Part shown: piece by piece, positions 1-13,263 of the stretch
How positions within the stretch are numbered: position 1 is the first letter of the stretch
Layout of the letters: the number at the start of each line of letters is the position of its first letter
Assembly (NCBI GenBank): GCA_027186245.1
Contig: CP114483.1
Location: 31,750,642 to 31,814,641 of the forward strand
DNA: 64,000 bases
From: Coriaria nepalensis
Taxonomy: Eukaryota; Streptophyta; Magnoliopsida; Cucurbitales; Coriariaceae
Direction: 5' to 3'
Position numbers and translations under genes: made by a program
Notes under the pieces: generated by a model
Database searches by the model: none
What the model saw: only the letters and a program-made list of their open reading frames with translations
Told to the model about the DNA's origin: nothing

Positions 1-479
1 ATTATTGCATAGAATGCGTGACAAAGTAATTTTGTCACTCTCAATGTGGACATGGACATATGCACGTACTGGTTTAATACTTTACGTTTCCCAATAATAT
101 TTTGGTTAAACTCAAATAAGAAAATATAATTGGTTGCTGACAAATGAGATTATATTTACTTAGAGGTAAGATTAGGAAATTACATGAGATGCAATTGCAA
201 ATGTGTTTTCGACTTTTCATTTTATTATGATTGGCTACTAACATGTAAGAGTTATAATAAGGTGATTGGATCCTTTTTCCACTAATTTTTTTTTCTCATC
301 TTATATTAAGGAGGTGGATATAATTCGAAATGAAATAGTGGTACCAAAAAGTTTATGTGAGTTTTGAACTTTTTGGTGGCTAGTATTTTCTGCATGCTTG
401 CTTAGGTTTTTGTGTTTTATTTCTATGTGTTTTGTAGTTTGCAATCCCTGAAAATTGAAATTAATTCTTCAACAAAATA
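1..479. other. AT-rich stretch without recognisable gene
   Basis: I see no coding region, LTR end or primer-binding site here. It lies upstream of the gag remnant of a Copia element, where a 5' LTR and leader would be expected, but no part matches the 3' LTR at 4618-6581 by eye. The 5' LTR is therefore either lost, strongly diverged or beyond the left edge. Confidence 0.4.
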
Positions 480-529
480 AATTGTCGGAGCCAATTTTAG
501 AGTCTGGTATAGAAACCTTAAAATTGTTC

Positions 530-614
530 TTATGTATGAACGTTTGTCTGATGTATTGAATCAACAAGTCATGAACTTTTGTTTTATGTATGAACTTTTG
601 TCTGATGTATTGAA
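530..614 (+). repeat. Short tandem duplication inside Copia gag
   Basis: A 31-base segment at 530-560 (TTATGTATGAACGTTTGTCT and onward) recurs at 584-614 with one mismatch, an offset of 54 bases. It lies in the gag remnant and brings extra in-frame stops, so it arose after or during decay of the element. Confidence 0.75.
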
Positions 615-917
615 CATGCAGCAATGAAAAGTTTCATGCTCACGAGATTGTGGATAACCTTCAATCCGTTTATAGTGAGGATACTCGAAACAAAAGCTAT
701 GTGATATCTAAGGCATTATTTCATATCAAGATGGTTGAGGGCACCTCTGTTGGTACATATGTATTAAAGATGATCATTTACATTAAACAACTTGAGAATC
801 TCGAACTCATTATGGATTCTAAGTTGATCAATAACTTGGTGCCGCTATCTCTTCCTAATTCATTCTCCCGTTTATGCTCAACTTCTACATGAATAAAATG
901 AAACCCGACCTACATGA

Positions 918-1573
918 TTTACATTAGAGGCTGCAAATGGCTAAGAAATCTATTAAAAAGGAACCATGTTGCTTATGGGAGGTTTTTCCGAAAGGAAGAA
1001 TAGTGCCAAGCTAAGGAAGCGGGGAAAGAAAGGGACTCTCAAAGCCAAAAAGGGTGATGAAAAGACGAAGAATAGTAAAGATGGAAAATATTTTCATTGT
1101 GGACATTGGAAGCGGAATTGCAAAGTCTATCTTGCAACTCTGAAAAAGCATGGTGATGCTGATTCCAGTATGTTTATGATTGAGGTTAACCTTTCTTACA
1201 ATGATTCATCTACTTAGGTATTAGATATCAGTTGTGGTTCTTATATTTACATCAGATGCTGCAAATGGTTGAGAAATCCATTAAAAAGGAACCGTGTTGC
1301 TTATGGGAGGTTTTTCAGAAAGGAAGAATAGTGCCAAGCTAAGGAAGCGGGGCAAGAAAGGGACTCGCAAAGCCAAAAGGGTGATGAAAAGACGAAGAAT
1401 GGTAAAGATGGAAAATATTTTCATTGTGGACATTGGAAGCGGAATTGCAAAGTCTATCTTGCAACTCTGAAAAAGCATGATGATGCTGATTCAAATATGT
1501 TTATGATTGAGGTTAACCTTTCCTACAATGATTCATTTACTTAGGTGTTAGATATCAATTGTGGTTCTCATAT
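918..1573 (+). repeat. 328-bp tandem duplication of gag zinc-knuckle segment
   Basis: The segment starting near CTGCAAATGG at 931 is repeated from 1259, an offset of 328 bases. Both copies carry the lysine-rich stretch and the same damaged zinc knuckle. The second copy has small differences, including one lost base in the AAAAAGGG run that shifts its frame. A few per cent divergence suggests an old duplication within the retroelement. Confidence 0.85.
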
Positions 1574-4500
1574 TTTTGTGTAGAATCTAAAAGGTAGAAG
1601 AATTTTAAAGAAAGGTGAAGTGGACCTATAAGTAGGAAAAGAAGCAACAGTTATTGTTTTAGCTATGGACACTTATAATTAGTTTTGCCTTTGGGCTTAG
1701 TTTTAAATTTGAGACAATGTTATTATGCACTATCTTTGATTCAAAATATTATTTCCATTTCTAGACTTGATGAGAAATAATTTGTTTTCTCCATCGAGGA
1801 TAATATTTTAACTCTTTTTATGAATGGTTTATTTTATGGAAGTGGTTCTTTAAGAAATGGTGTATATGTCCTAAATTTGAAAAATGAAACTTGCCTCAAT
1901 ACTATATAGGCCAAGAAAAAAAAGTCTAATGTGAATCAAACATACCTATGACATTGTCAATTACGTCATGCCAATGACCTAAAGATTCAAAAGTTGCATA
2001 AAGATTGATACTTAGATATATTAGATTTGGAATCAATGCCAACTTACGAATCTTGTTTATTAGGAAAGATGATCAAATATCCTTTTAGTTGAACTAGAGA
2101 GAGACAAACTGAGTTGATAGAACTAGTACATTCTGATGTACGTGTGCTTATGTCAACTCTTTCTAGAGGTAATTTTTTGTACTTCATAACATTCACCAAT
2201 GATCTCTTTTGATTTAGACACATTTATCTTATGAAACATAAATTCAAATCATTTGAGAAATTCAAGGAATATAATAGTAAAGTAGAAAAATAACTAGGCA
2301 AAAGTATTAAGATACTTTGATCAGATAGAGGTGGTGAATACTTAAGCAACGAGTTTCTTATCTACCTGAAAGAGAAAATTATAATCTCACAATAAACCCT
2401 CCCAATATACAAATGTTGAATGGTGGGTCTAAGAAGAGAAAGCAAACTTTCTTGGAAATGGTTCAGTCCATTATGAGCTTTACCGATCTACCTCTGTCAT
2501 TATGGGGATATACCCTAGGAACCTCCGCTTACATCATTAATAGGATACCTTTAAAATCTGTTTATTTGACACCATATGAGATATGAAAAGATAGAAAGGA
2601 AAGCTTTAAACATATTTACGTATAGAGCTGTCCTACTTATGTCAAGAAGCAAGAAACAAGAAGCAGAAAAGTTAGAGGCGCGATCCAAAAAATGTTATTT
2701 TGTTGGGTATCCAAATGAAACTTTGGGATACTACTTTTATCATCCCACTGAGCATAAAGTATTTGTTGCTAAACATGTTATCTTTTAAAGAAGGAATTCC
2801 TTTTTGAAAGGAATAATGGGAGCAAGATTGAACTTGATGAAATTCAAGATACACAAAATGACATTCGGATCGATGATCTTGTTACCCTACTAGTTTCAGT
2901 TGAGGTACCTCTAAAAGAGGATGTCTGATACCTCAAAGTACACAAATGGTTTGTAGATCTAGTAAGGCATCTAGTAGGACATCTAGTGGGCCAGAGCATC
3001 GAATTCTAATAGAAAGTCCAAGTAACATAGAAGATGATCCTACGAATTAGTCTGAGGCTATAAGTAGCTAAGATTTTGAGAGATGGCTAGATTCTATGAG
3101 ATCATAGAAGGATTCCATGTATGCGAAACCAAGTATGGACTTAGTGGATGCATCTGAAGAAATAGTTCTTATAGGATACAAATGGGTTTTCAAGAAGAAA
3201 ATCGGGAAAGATAGAAATGTCAAAACTTAATAGGCTAGACTAGTTGCAAAGGGTTATAGATAAAGAGAAGGAGTCGATTATGAAGAAACCTTCTCACCCG
3301 TTGCAATGACTAAATCCATTAAGTTGCTTGCCATCACAAGGTACCACCATTATGAGATCTAACAAATGGACGTGAAAGTAGGATTCTTGAATGGGTACCT
3401 CGAGGAGGATATGTGTATGATACAATTCGAGGGCTTTGAGAACTAGAAAAACACAAAGAAGTTACGTAAGTTGCAAAGGTCCATATATGGCTTTAAACAA
3501 GCATCTTGGAGTTGGAACATTCGTTTCAATGAAATGATCAAATCGTTTGACTTTATTAAGAATGAAGATGATTCATGTGTGTACAAGAAAGTTAGTGAGA
3601 GCTCTATCACTTTCATGATTCAATACGTGGATGACATACTACTCATCGGGAATGGTGTAGCTATGTTATAATCTATTAAGTTATGGCTATCAAAGAACTT
3701 CTCCATGAAAGATTTGGGTGTAACAGCCTATATTTTAGAAATAAAGATTTATAGAGATAGATCAAGAAGGCTATTAGGCTTGACCCAATCAACATACATA
3801 GATAAACTAATAAAGAGGTTTAGCATGAAAGATTCCAAGAGATGACTCTTGCTAATAAGTTATGGAATCTATCTATCCAAGAATGTCTCCCAAGACATAA
3901 TCCGAGAGGGATGAAATGAGTGGAATCCCTTATGCCTCGGCAATTGCATCCATCATGTATAATATGTTATGTACGAGGCCTGATGTTGTCAATACTTTAA
4001 GTGTTACAAGCAGATTTAAAGGCAATCTATTTTAGAAGCATTAGACTACTATCAAGAACATTCTTAATTACTTGAGAAAAGGACTAAAGATATGTTCTTG
4101 GTTTATAGAGAATATGGCTTAAAAATTAAGGACTTCACAGACTCTAGTTTCTAATGAGATGTTGACAATAGTAAATCAATTTAAAGATTCATTTTCACAC
4201 TAAATGGTGGAGCAGTCAGTTGGAAGAGTTTCAAACAAGAAATGACTGCAGATTCCATTACTGAATACATTATAGCTTCAAAAGCAACAAAGGAGGTGGT
4301 TTGGATGAAAAAGTCAATAACTGAACTTGGTGTGGTTCCGAGCATTGTTGATCATGTAGTAGTGTACTACAATAATAACGGTGCAATAGCATAAGTAAAT
4401 GAACCTAGGACTCATCAGAAATCTAGAGACGTGTTGCGACCTTATCACCTCATCCGAGAGATAATTGAAGAGGAGACGTTAACATAAAAATGGTAGACAC

Positions 4501-4617
4501 ATATGACAACATAGCAAATCCATTCACTAAAGCATTTTCCAAATAGAAGTTCAATCGTCATCTTTACAATATGGGAATTTTATTCAGAAACGATTGGTTT
4601 TAGTGCAATTGAGAGAT

Positions 4618-6581
4618 TGAAAGTGTATGCCCATTAAGCTAATAAGATTAGGTCCTATGAGGCAAATATTTTATGTAATACTATCATTATGTGCATATTT
4701 ATAATACATTAAATATTTCATTAATAAAAGTTAGTTATTATTTATCATACTTATTGATTTTGTTGGAATTAATATTATATATTCTATATATGCATTTTAT
4801 GATAAAGTCCAATATCTTGAGTTATGCACTCTGGAGACCATGATAAGGATCATGTTAATAGAAACTCAAGTCACTAAAAGCTCTAAAGATACAAGTGGTT
4901 CATTGTAATAAGATCTCGAGAATGGATGTCGATTGATCTGGATAAATAATATGTAATTCATCACCAAATTGTTAGGGGCCCGATCTCATGGTTGTGGTGA
5001 TAGTAGAACACTATGATGATTGTGTGAGTGCTTAGTAGAGACTAAAGGTGTTGAACGTGATACTTAGATAATTTTCAATGGTAATTAATACTGATTATTA
5101 ATGAGAATTAATCTAGTGACTATTTTGCATGTAAGTCTCCGACCTGAGATACCATGATTTTCTTGAGTACTGAACTTCATACTTTAACATTATTCCTATT
5201 AGCCCTAGCCATGGGTAAAAACGGGGCGAACTGTTGGGTATGAAGTATTGTGTGAGAAGGATTATGAGTGGTTAAGAGGGAATCAATCACTTCCATATTT
5301 GGAATATGGTCCTATGGATTATATACTTTTCTAAATAATTAATCTTTTCAAAGTAATATGGCTTGAAAGGACTTTCTGTAACTCCATTGTGTATCTATTT
5401 AATAAAGATATAGTGGTCTATATGATTTGTCTATTAGAGTTTAATAGTTAAACCATGTCCTATGACGAATCGGGATATTAGTGAGATAGAATGATTGTTA
5501 TTGTAAATATATGATAGTCACAAACATGTTCTTTTGGAAGATGGTACTTCTCATTTTCCGAGGAGTTTTGATATTTTATTCGAAGTCAATCTAGACTTGG
5601 AGGTTTAAAGTTATTTAATCATGAGATGATTAAGTTAACTGTATTATTTAAAAGATTATCTTAAATTAAACAAATTTAATTTGGAATTAAATAAAATCAT
5701 AAAAGTATTTATGAAATCCTCCAGCTGGTGCGTAATATAAAACCCAATCAATCACACACATAAGGTTCAGAGTAACATGATTGAAGTTTCGACAGAGAAA
5801 AATGAAAAATGGACCAAAACCATTTTATGGGTAAAATAGTAATTTAACTTATAATTTGACTTTTAATATCATATAGCTCTACAAGCACAATTAAGTGTGG
5901 TATTGATTTAATTAAAAATTAATAAGTTACATAGGAACTTTAATTTAATTATAAAAATATTCTAAAGATTCATAATTAATAATCAGACATTAAATAGTTA
6001 ATATGCCGAATTATTAATTGAATTTTCATGAGTTAAAATTAATCAAATGGTTGATTAAATAACTCATGAGTGGTCGGCTATTGAATTGGTTTTAATCCAT
6101 CTCACTTTTATGTTTTAAGACAGTTAGGAATACTAATGAGATTAAGAAAATACAAGGCATAAGATAGCCAAAATAATAAATTGCTCACATAAGGTATTTG
6201 GCCGAAAATCAGAGAGAAAAAAGAGTTTTTTCCATTCATTTTTCCGGAACTATATTATCTTATTAGTTGAGATCTTAAGTAGAAAATTAACTATAGGAAA
6301 TGAATCATGTTGATAATGGTTAGAGGGCAAACACGTGTGCGCCTCCCCATCTTATTGAAAAAGAGTTTTGTAAATCAAAAGATATATTCCCTTTCTCTAA
6401 ATCTTGATTAAATTTTGATAGAATTTACTATACATTTTGTAAAAATAGATTACATGTGATATAATTATTGTATGATCGATTTGAGTAGAAACTATACATG
6501 TTATGATATAATTTAAATAAAATTTTAAATATTTCTTCCACTACGTTTATTATATTATATGCGTGTATCAATTTCCTAACA
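4618..6581 (+). repeat. Probable 3' LTR of the first Copia element
   Basis: After the RNase H end and a purine-rich GAGAGATTG (polypurine-tract-like, 4611-4619) comes about 1.96 kb of non-coding AT-rich DNA, ending near TTTCCTAACA at 6572-6581. The position directly downstream of RNase H, the start TGAAAGTGTATGCCC and the CA end fit a long Copia LTR. The start has probably mutated from TGTT. No second LTR is in the window, so both boundaries are estimates. Confidence 0.55.
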
Positions 6582-8247
6582 TTTCTTAAATCTATAATCT
6601 TAACTTTTTAAGTCTTAGGTCTTTTTTACATTTTACATGAACTTTAATTTTTTATTATTTATTATTTATTTGTTCGTATTATAGATATTCGGTCCGATAG
6701 AATTTTTGTAGGCTAGGATCCGATCCGAATCCGTCAAATAAGATCAAATTGGATTTGAATATTTTGTTCATGCCTACGGTTCATCATGGGTCTAATCCAC
6801 ACTCATCTCGAAGGATTTGGTGGGTGATTGATTTGGAAAATAACGGCCACCACCCAGCCAAATCAGGTTAATTAAAAATACTAAAATCTAAATGTATATA
6901 TATATACATGATCTAATTTAATCTATTTCGGAGTTTGTTGTGTCTAAAGATGATAAAGAATCTAGTTTGTATTCAAAATAAGTTATGAGCCGTGCTAGAA
7001 CTCATTGACATCTGCTCCATATTGAATGAGTTACAAGAAAGTTTTAACCTCAAGAAAGCTCACGAAAGTATTAATATACTTAGTTTCTATTAATATGTTA
7101 ATACTATATTAATTTTTTATTTATTATTGTCTATAAAGAGCTCACTTTGTTAATACTAAACATCGTTTTTTTATTGTGCCTTTTATGTAGACTGTTAGTA
7201 TTAAATTTTTTTTTCTACTGTTCTTCTAGAGACACCAAATCTAAAGGAAAGAATACAAAATGATATCAGATTGGTTTTTGAAAACTCGGTTTCAAACTTA
7301 TTTCGTATGAGGTTCGGTTGGACTACAAATTTTTTGTGCCACCGACAAACTTATTGATAATTTTTTTTCCCCTCAAAATTTTAGTGATTATTAACTTTCT
7401 TATATATTTTTAAAAAAAAAAAATAATAATAAGAAGATCAAATTTAGACAAATTTTAAGTAAAATACAATAATTTAATAATATCCACACCATCTATTATT
7501 ACTTATTAATCAAATCACCCCTCTTTTATATAAAATTGATTTCTATACCCTTTTCAAAATATACCCATTCTAAATTATCTATTTGTCGCCCAAATGTCGT
7601 CGTTTTTGGTTTGTCAGCATTTAACAGTACAAAATTATGACATTCCTCAATCTGATTGGTTGGAAGGCATTTAGTAACATGAAATGTCAAGGAATAAAAA
7701 TCACAAAAAAGGAGGTAGATATAAGTAAATAAACAAATATAGAGATGAAAGCTTCTATTAAAAACCAAGTATTCCTTTCTTCATTTTCTCTGGAGCATTC
7801 ACATATATATATATATTTCTATTTCTATTTATATATATATTTATATATATAACTTCTTCTAACTCATCTTCTTCATCTAAATAAAGTTTATATTACATTT
7901 TTAACCAAAAGAAGCCTTCTGACTTGCCATCTGTCACATTTCATAGAAACATTAAATATGAAAAGAACTATAATTAGAAACCTGTGATATATTAGCCTTC
8001 TATATCCTCCTTTGCAATCTTGAGTTGAGAATGAACTTTGTTCTTCTATATATATCTTGATTTACCCACCAATGAGAATATTGAAAAATAAATGAAGCAA
8101 AATAAAGTCCTTTGTCATAACGAACCGAACCGATATCTGAAAACCACTTTTGCGACTATATCTTCGTATTTAATATCTCCGTTTATCTATGCTCTATACG
8201 TCTGACGAAAAGTCTTTCTTCTTCTTCGTAATTGTTGGAATACCACT
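6582..8247. other. Intergenic AT-rich DNA and 3' region of the CCCH gene
   Basis: No gene is seen. It has (AT)n-rich stretches around 7805-7855. The right part, down to roughly 7990, should contain the 3'UTR and poly(A) region of the minus-strand CCCH gene, whose stop codon is at 8248-8250. Short open frames here have no family resemblance. Confidence 0.5.
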
Positions 8248-10635
8248 CTATATAGGAGCTGCAAATGGGCTATCTGGAAGGTTAAGTCCTTGAGTGCTGC
8301 TACTAAGACCAATAAGCAAATCCCGAAGTCACAAATTATATTTGATAGATAAATAAATAAATGATATAAGGTTAAGAACATAACATACCTACTATCCTGG
8401 CGATGGTAACTAGTTCTAACATGTTTTATTACCTGGTCCTCATTACTTGTCGAGCCATCGTTCAAAACATCGAGCAAGTAATTGAACCGCTCGGCAGAAG
8501 GGAACTCCACTTGGTCGACCCGACCTATTAAATACAATTTAAATAATATAAAGAAAATGGAGAAGGAAAATTAAATAAGTAACTAAACATATATAGGAAA
8601 TTGGAAAGCATTTTAGACCTTCTAGATGTTTAAACTCTTCCATAGAGTCGCCAAAATAGGGATGAGGGGACAAGTTTTTCGGAGTAAATTGCAACTCAGA
8701 AAAGTGATTTCTATCGAGCTCAAGTACTTTCTCAGTTTCCTCGATGAATCTCTTTCTCATGAATCTTGAGTTATCACAAACTCTCACCACTAAGAAAACA
8801 AAACAACATCAGGAAAACAGAAAAATTACTAATAAACAGGTAAACTTTTATTCTTTACTTGAGTGCAATTCAGAGTCTCCATCTATGAAATGCTGATTGA
8901 AGTACAAAGGGATCTGTGATTTGTCAGCATCACCACATTTCCTGCACCAAAGATAATTCTTTCCTTTTTAATATTGAAATCAAGGGATGATGAACATAAA
9001 TTATACGACAACAGAAAAAAAAACATATCTCAAAAGCTTAATGATTATATTAATATAAAGTAATCAATACTTTTTCTGAAGAAAACATGGAACCCAGCTG
9101 GTTTAGAGACACAAAAGTAGTGCTTAATTAAAAATACTTAACCACTTTAATCATTGCTAATATAGAAGTGCTTGGCATTTAGGCTTTTAAAATAACAATA
9201 TGCTACCTTTAATTGCCTTTTGGTCTTAAAATAACAATAGAAGAAAGATTTCTCTACCTCTCAAAGAGCCTTGATTTTTCTCTATATGGTTTAACCAGGA
9301 CACGGGCCCCACATACAAAGTGAGGATTTCCCCTCGCTAGAATTTTCTTCACTGTCTCGGCAAAAACGAACGTGACAAACCCAAACATCCTCTTCTGCTG
9401 ACATGGAATCCTGACATCTTGAACGGGTCCGAAGTTGCTGCATAAATAGACAACCAAAAAGTATTTAAATAAATAAACACAAGAAAGTTATATATAAAAG
9501 TGACTACATTTTATATATGTTCTTACTTGAAGTAATTAGAAACATCCTGCTCTGTGAAAGAACTCATTGCCGGAAAGGTTAAATAAATCTGCCGGGATCC
9601 GGCAACAATTCCTGAAGGTTCGAATCTCTCGCCAGAATATTCAAGATATTTCGGAATATCTTCAGCCAAAGTAATTGAATGCTGCCCATGAGGCCTATAA
9701 ATCCAACAGTATAAAATTCAAATTATCTATCTAATTTTTTAAATTTCATTTTTAAAAAGGGAAAAAACATCATAGAATTTTCACCTGTCCATGAGGCGGA
9801 TGTTATTCTGCAACCGACCTAGAAGCTTGGTCATATTATAACCAGCTTTTCCATGTCTCTGACTCTCGGTAAGATAACCATCGGCCTGAAGGGTCTTTCC
9901 GTATTTCTCAAAATAAATCAATGGCAAGGATGCAATCGAAACCGGGAGACCTCTTCTTGATTTCAAAAGTTCAATTATCTCAATCTCTAGCTTGTCAAGA
10001 GAAACCGGACAGATCACACCATGGTCTTGATGATCATTAGTAATAATCAACTCATTTGAATTATCACTCAAAGGTCCAAAAACTTGAGAGAAATTTTCGG
10101 GCATAGGGTGGCCATGAAAATAACGGCAGTTATTCCCGTGCCTACAAAACCCTTTACTAAAGTAGTGGCAAACCTTGGACGGAAAATCCGGTAAGCTAGG
10201 AGACCTACTAGTTCTCACACCTAATGCTGGTTCAGGATAAAAGTAGTTATTATTATTGCTCGAAAAATCTGAACCGTTAATGGAATTAACAGACTCTAAC
10301 TGATCTTCTAAACTTAATAATTGAAACTGGTTATGGAGATGGTAATCTTCTGAAACCGAATCCCAATAGGGATTTGGTGAAATCAGATGAACAGAAGATG
10401 GGGGAATTTCGGGTATAGGGATAGATACTGTGGGGGTTGGGGTAGGTAATCCAAGCTCGGTTTTAGCTTTGTTGATTAAAGCAAGGATCAAATTGTCAGG
10501 GCTAAAGGCGAGCCGGATCATCTCTCTCTCCCCATGGTCTTGTAGTAATAGATAGCCTATGATCTTAGACACATTTTCGGGCTCTAGTTTTTGGATTCTA
10601 TTGTACACAATTTTTGTCGACTCGGAAAAATCCAT
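8248..10635 (-). CDS. CCCH zinc finger protein with LOTUS (OST-HTH) and RRM domains
   Basis: Predicted RNA-binding protein of the plant CCCH family that includes AtC3H18 and AtC3H46. I place seven coding exons, all GT-AG: 10635-9785, 9694-9527, 9437-9258, 8941-8859, 8789-8619, 8524-8389 and 8302-8248. The phases agree at every junction, giving 547 aa. The CCCH finger begins at residue 156 (CHYFSKGFC...CRYFH, spacing CX7CX5CX3H). An OST-HTH/LOTUS domain lies at about 210-283. An RRM spans about 317-392 and is split between exons 2 and 3 ([24 protein letters not shown]). The C-terminal tail ends [12 protein letters not shown]. The start is the first Met, [15 protein letters not shown], directly after a 5'UTR intron. 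Family knowledge suggests RNA binding in nucleus or cytoplasm; the exact role is unknown. The exon joins rest on splice motifs and homology by eye. Confidence 0.9.
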
Positions 10636-11640
10636 CTTGAACCCTGCACAGTAATTTTTGTCTGCTCATAAAATTTACTTCGCTATTAACTTCTATGCAA
10701 ATTTAAAGACAAAATACGGAAGAATTCCAGCAATATGGTACAATAATTTTGAACAAACACAATAAAAAGATGAAAAGAGCAACAGTTTCTTCGATTTGAC
10801 TTTTCAAAAAATAAAATCAAACTCGTAAGACAAAATGAAAGTGAAATGGACATCATCTTTTTTACCCAAGTGAGTGAGAGGACAAACATAATAATTACCA
10901 AAGAACACATGCATCCTGAAAATGGTCATGCTCTTTGAGACCTAAGAAAAATACCCTCCATAACTTTAAACAGAAAAAATAAAATAAATAAATATAAAAA
11001 TTGAAAATAAAAACAAAATAACAAAACAAAAAAGGAACATTCCACACTTTGGAGACAAATTTTTTACGAAGAAAAATCTTTAAAAACAATTAAAAAAAAA
11101 AAAACAAACAAATAGTTAAGACTTTCATTAAGAATCAAGCAGATGATTATGAAAACAGAACGGATGAAAAATCAAACCAAGTGTTAAACACTCGAACAAA
11201 TTCAGAACACTATGCTTGTCTTGGGTAAACTTAAAAGGAAAAAACGACATTTCTTTACCACCAAAACATCATAGTTTCGTAGCAACTCTAAACAAAATAC
11301 CCATATCCCAAATAATACTTCTTAAAAAAAAAAATTTAAGAATAATAATAATAAAAAAGGTAGAAAGAAAATCACAACAGTTGACCAAAAAAAACCAACA
11401 TGAACTAAAAAGAAGACTGCAGCTTTTTCTTTTCTTCCCTTTTTTTTTTTTTTTTTTTTTTTTTTGAGCAAAGATGGATTTGACGTACTCACCAAATTCC
11501 AGCAGAACTTCTTTCTATACAGAGCAAAGAGAAAAAAAAGAAAAGTCAGAAAAACCAATCTAGAGCTTCAAACTCCTCCATGGCCATGATTGATTCCTTT
11601 CTCTCTCTTGTCCCTCTCGTTCTACTTCTCACTCCTCTCT
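10636..11640 (-). other. 5'UTR exon and 5'UTR intron of the CCCH gene
   Basis: On the minus strand a clear donor, GTGAGTACGTCA, lies at 11492-11481, and an acceptor, CTGTGCAG, ends at 10644, eight bases before the start codon. This predicts an 849-bp intron (10644-11492) in the 5'UTR and an upstream non-coding exon from 11493 to roughly 11640. That exon contains CT/GA-rich sequence typical of plant leaders. The intron holds long A/T runs near 11090-11105 and 11441-11465. The transcription start was not determined. Confidence 0.6.
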
Positions 11641-12299
11641 GTATTTTTCTATTCTTATCTGCTTCCACTATCTCTAATAAGAAAAAAAATTGTTTTTTTA
11701 GCAAGAAAACGACACTATCTCTAAAATGCATAAATGACAGAAAGGATTAATTTTAAAGGGCGCCTTGCGGATTGTCTTTAGTTCAAATCCACTCTATATA
11801 AAAACCTCACATGTAAAAAATTGAACTTCAATATCATTTTCGTCTAAATTTTTTTTTTTTTTTATCAGCATCCTATATTTTAAAAAATATTTTACTTTTT
11901 TTCTAGTATTTTCATAATGTTCCATTCTTTATATTTAAGTAAATACCAAAATATTAAAATATTATAAGTACTTCATAAATATTAAAATTTGAGATTTATA
12001 AACATAAAGGTAAGTTATAGAAAATTAAATACATAGTAATATAAATGTTTTAGTTTTAGTTTTCAAATTTTAGAGGTTAATTTTAAAGGGTTGTTCTATG
12101 AACATATGTTTTTCTATAGTAACTTATGTATATTTTTTAGTTCATTAGATTAAAATTAATTCAATAGTTAATATTTTATCATTTAATAATTATAAGTTAA
12201 TATTCAATAATTTCAATAATTATTAAATAGTTTTAGCAGGAATTATAGGTAAATATTAATTTGATGGATTAAAAAAATATGTAGAATATTATGTAAAAA
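11641..12299. other. AT-rich intergenic DNA upstream of the CCCH gene
   Basis: No gene is seen. The right-hand part of the CCCH promoter (upstream on the minus strand) should be within it. A poly-T run lies near 11850-11865. Confidence 0.4.
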
Positions 12300-13262
12300 A
12301 TACATCCATAGAACCTATTCCAATTTTAAATTATAAATATATATATATATATATTAGATTATTAATTAAATATTTTAATCTAATAAACTTTATTTATTAA
12401 TCCTAATATTATTCAACTAAAAATATGAGATTGTACTTTTATAATTATAGAATAAATTACTGAGCAATCTTCAGTAGTCCGTTGATATTACATACAATTT
12501 ATTTATCTAATTATTTATTCATAATTATAGCTAGTCAAAATTATAATTTTACTCATTTAATTATCTTTGAGTACTATTCATCCATCAATGAACGGTCAAT
12601 TTATAACTTAATTATAAATTTTAGCTCAAAACCATTTAATAGTAGAATTAACCCTTAAGGAACTAATTAATAGTCTTCTATGAAAAATGTTTGACTACAT
12701 ATTTGTAAATCATGTTTCCAACCACTTATCCCAATGAACCTCCAAAATAAAGTATTTAGCATGTTTTATAAACAAATCGTGACGAGTAAATCAAAACATC
12801 CAGTTAACATAAATGAGAGTTCATAACTACTCAAGATTCAGATTGATCTGCATATGATCATCTATTAATATGAATAAAATTATTTATGGTAAACGGTATG
12901 TTGATAAAGTATGAATTCATATCGGGTCTTTTCCTATATAATTCAATTATATAAAGCACTTCCACTAAAATGTCAATATATATCGGTGATCTAGATCTAA
13001 ATCACTTGCATACATAATGCTAATAGACTATACTAGCAATCATCAATTAAAGATTTCTTATTTTAATATATTACAGATAATTTAATTTATTATTTATAAT
13101 CTTAATCATATCATACTACTACAATATTATAGTTACATAAATGAATTTAAATTTTTATTTATTTATACACATTATTCGATAATAACACATTCAAACAATT
13201 ATATAAAAAAAAATGTCACTTTTATTAATTTAATAATATTGTACTTATTACATATTTTTAGG
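12300..13262 (-). repeat. Partial 3' LTR of minus-strand Copia element
   Basis: About 960 bp are closely related, in the same orientation, to 62520-63410, the LTR at the right end of the window. Both contain AATGGTCAATTTATAACTTA-like and GATCTAGATC-like blocks and TGCATATGATCATCTATT-like blocks in the same order. It sits directly 3' of the RNase H remnant at 13264-13610. The LTR edge and polypurine tract (about 30 bp present at 63411-63440) are deleted here. The distal half of the LTR (equivalent to 61670-62520) is also missing. Confidence 0.75.
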
Positions 13263-13263
13263 G

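Larger units (their letters stand above)
480..4617 (+). pseudogene. Degenerate Ty1/Copia polyprotein (gag-IN-RT-RNase H)
   Basis: This is the broken remains of a Copia retrotransposon polyprotein, in the usual order. A UBN2-type gag lies at about 490-1220. A crippled zinc knuckle reads YFHCGHWKRNC. Integrase pieces lie at about 1930-2790 and end with the YFVGYPNETLGYYFYHP segment at 2690-2745. Reverse transcriptase spans about 3130-3800, with YGFKQA and the catalytic YVDD at 3625-3640. RNase H pieces lie at about 4140-4550. Many stop codons and frameshifts interrupt every domain, so it cannot make a protein. The style of the GHWKRNCKVYL and YVDDILLIGN motifs suggests the Tork/Angela branch, which is an inference. 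The element has lost its 5' LTR and contains two internal tandem duplications. Confidence 0.85.

Noticed and set aside
11216..11558. Overlapping open frames on both strands with poly-Phe and poly-Lys
   Set aside because: They arise from long A/T runs inside the 5'UTR intron of the CCCH gene and have no domain.
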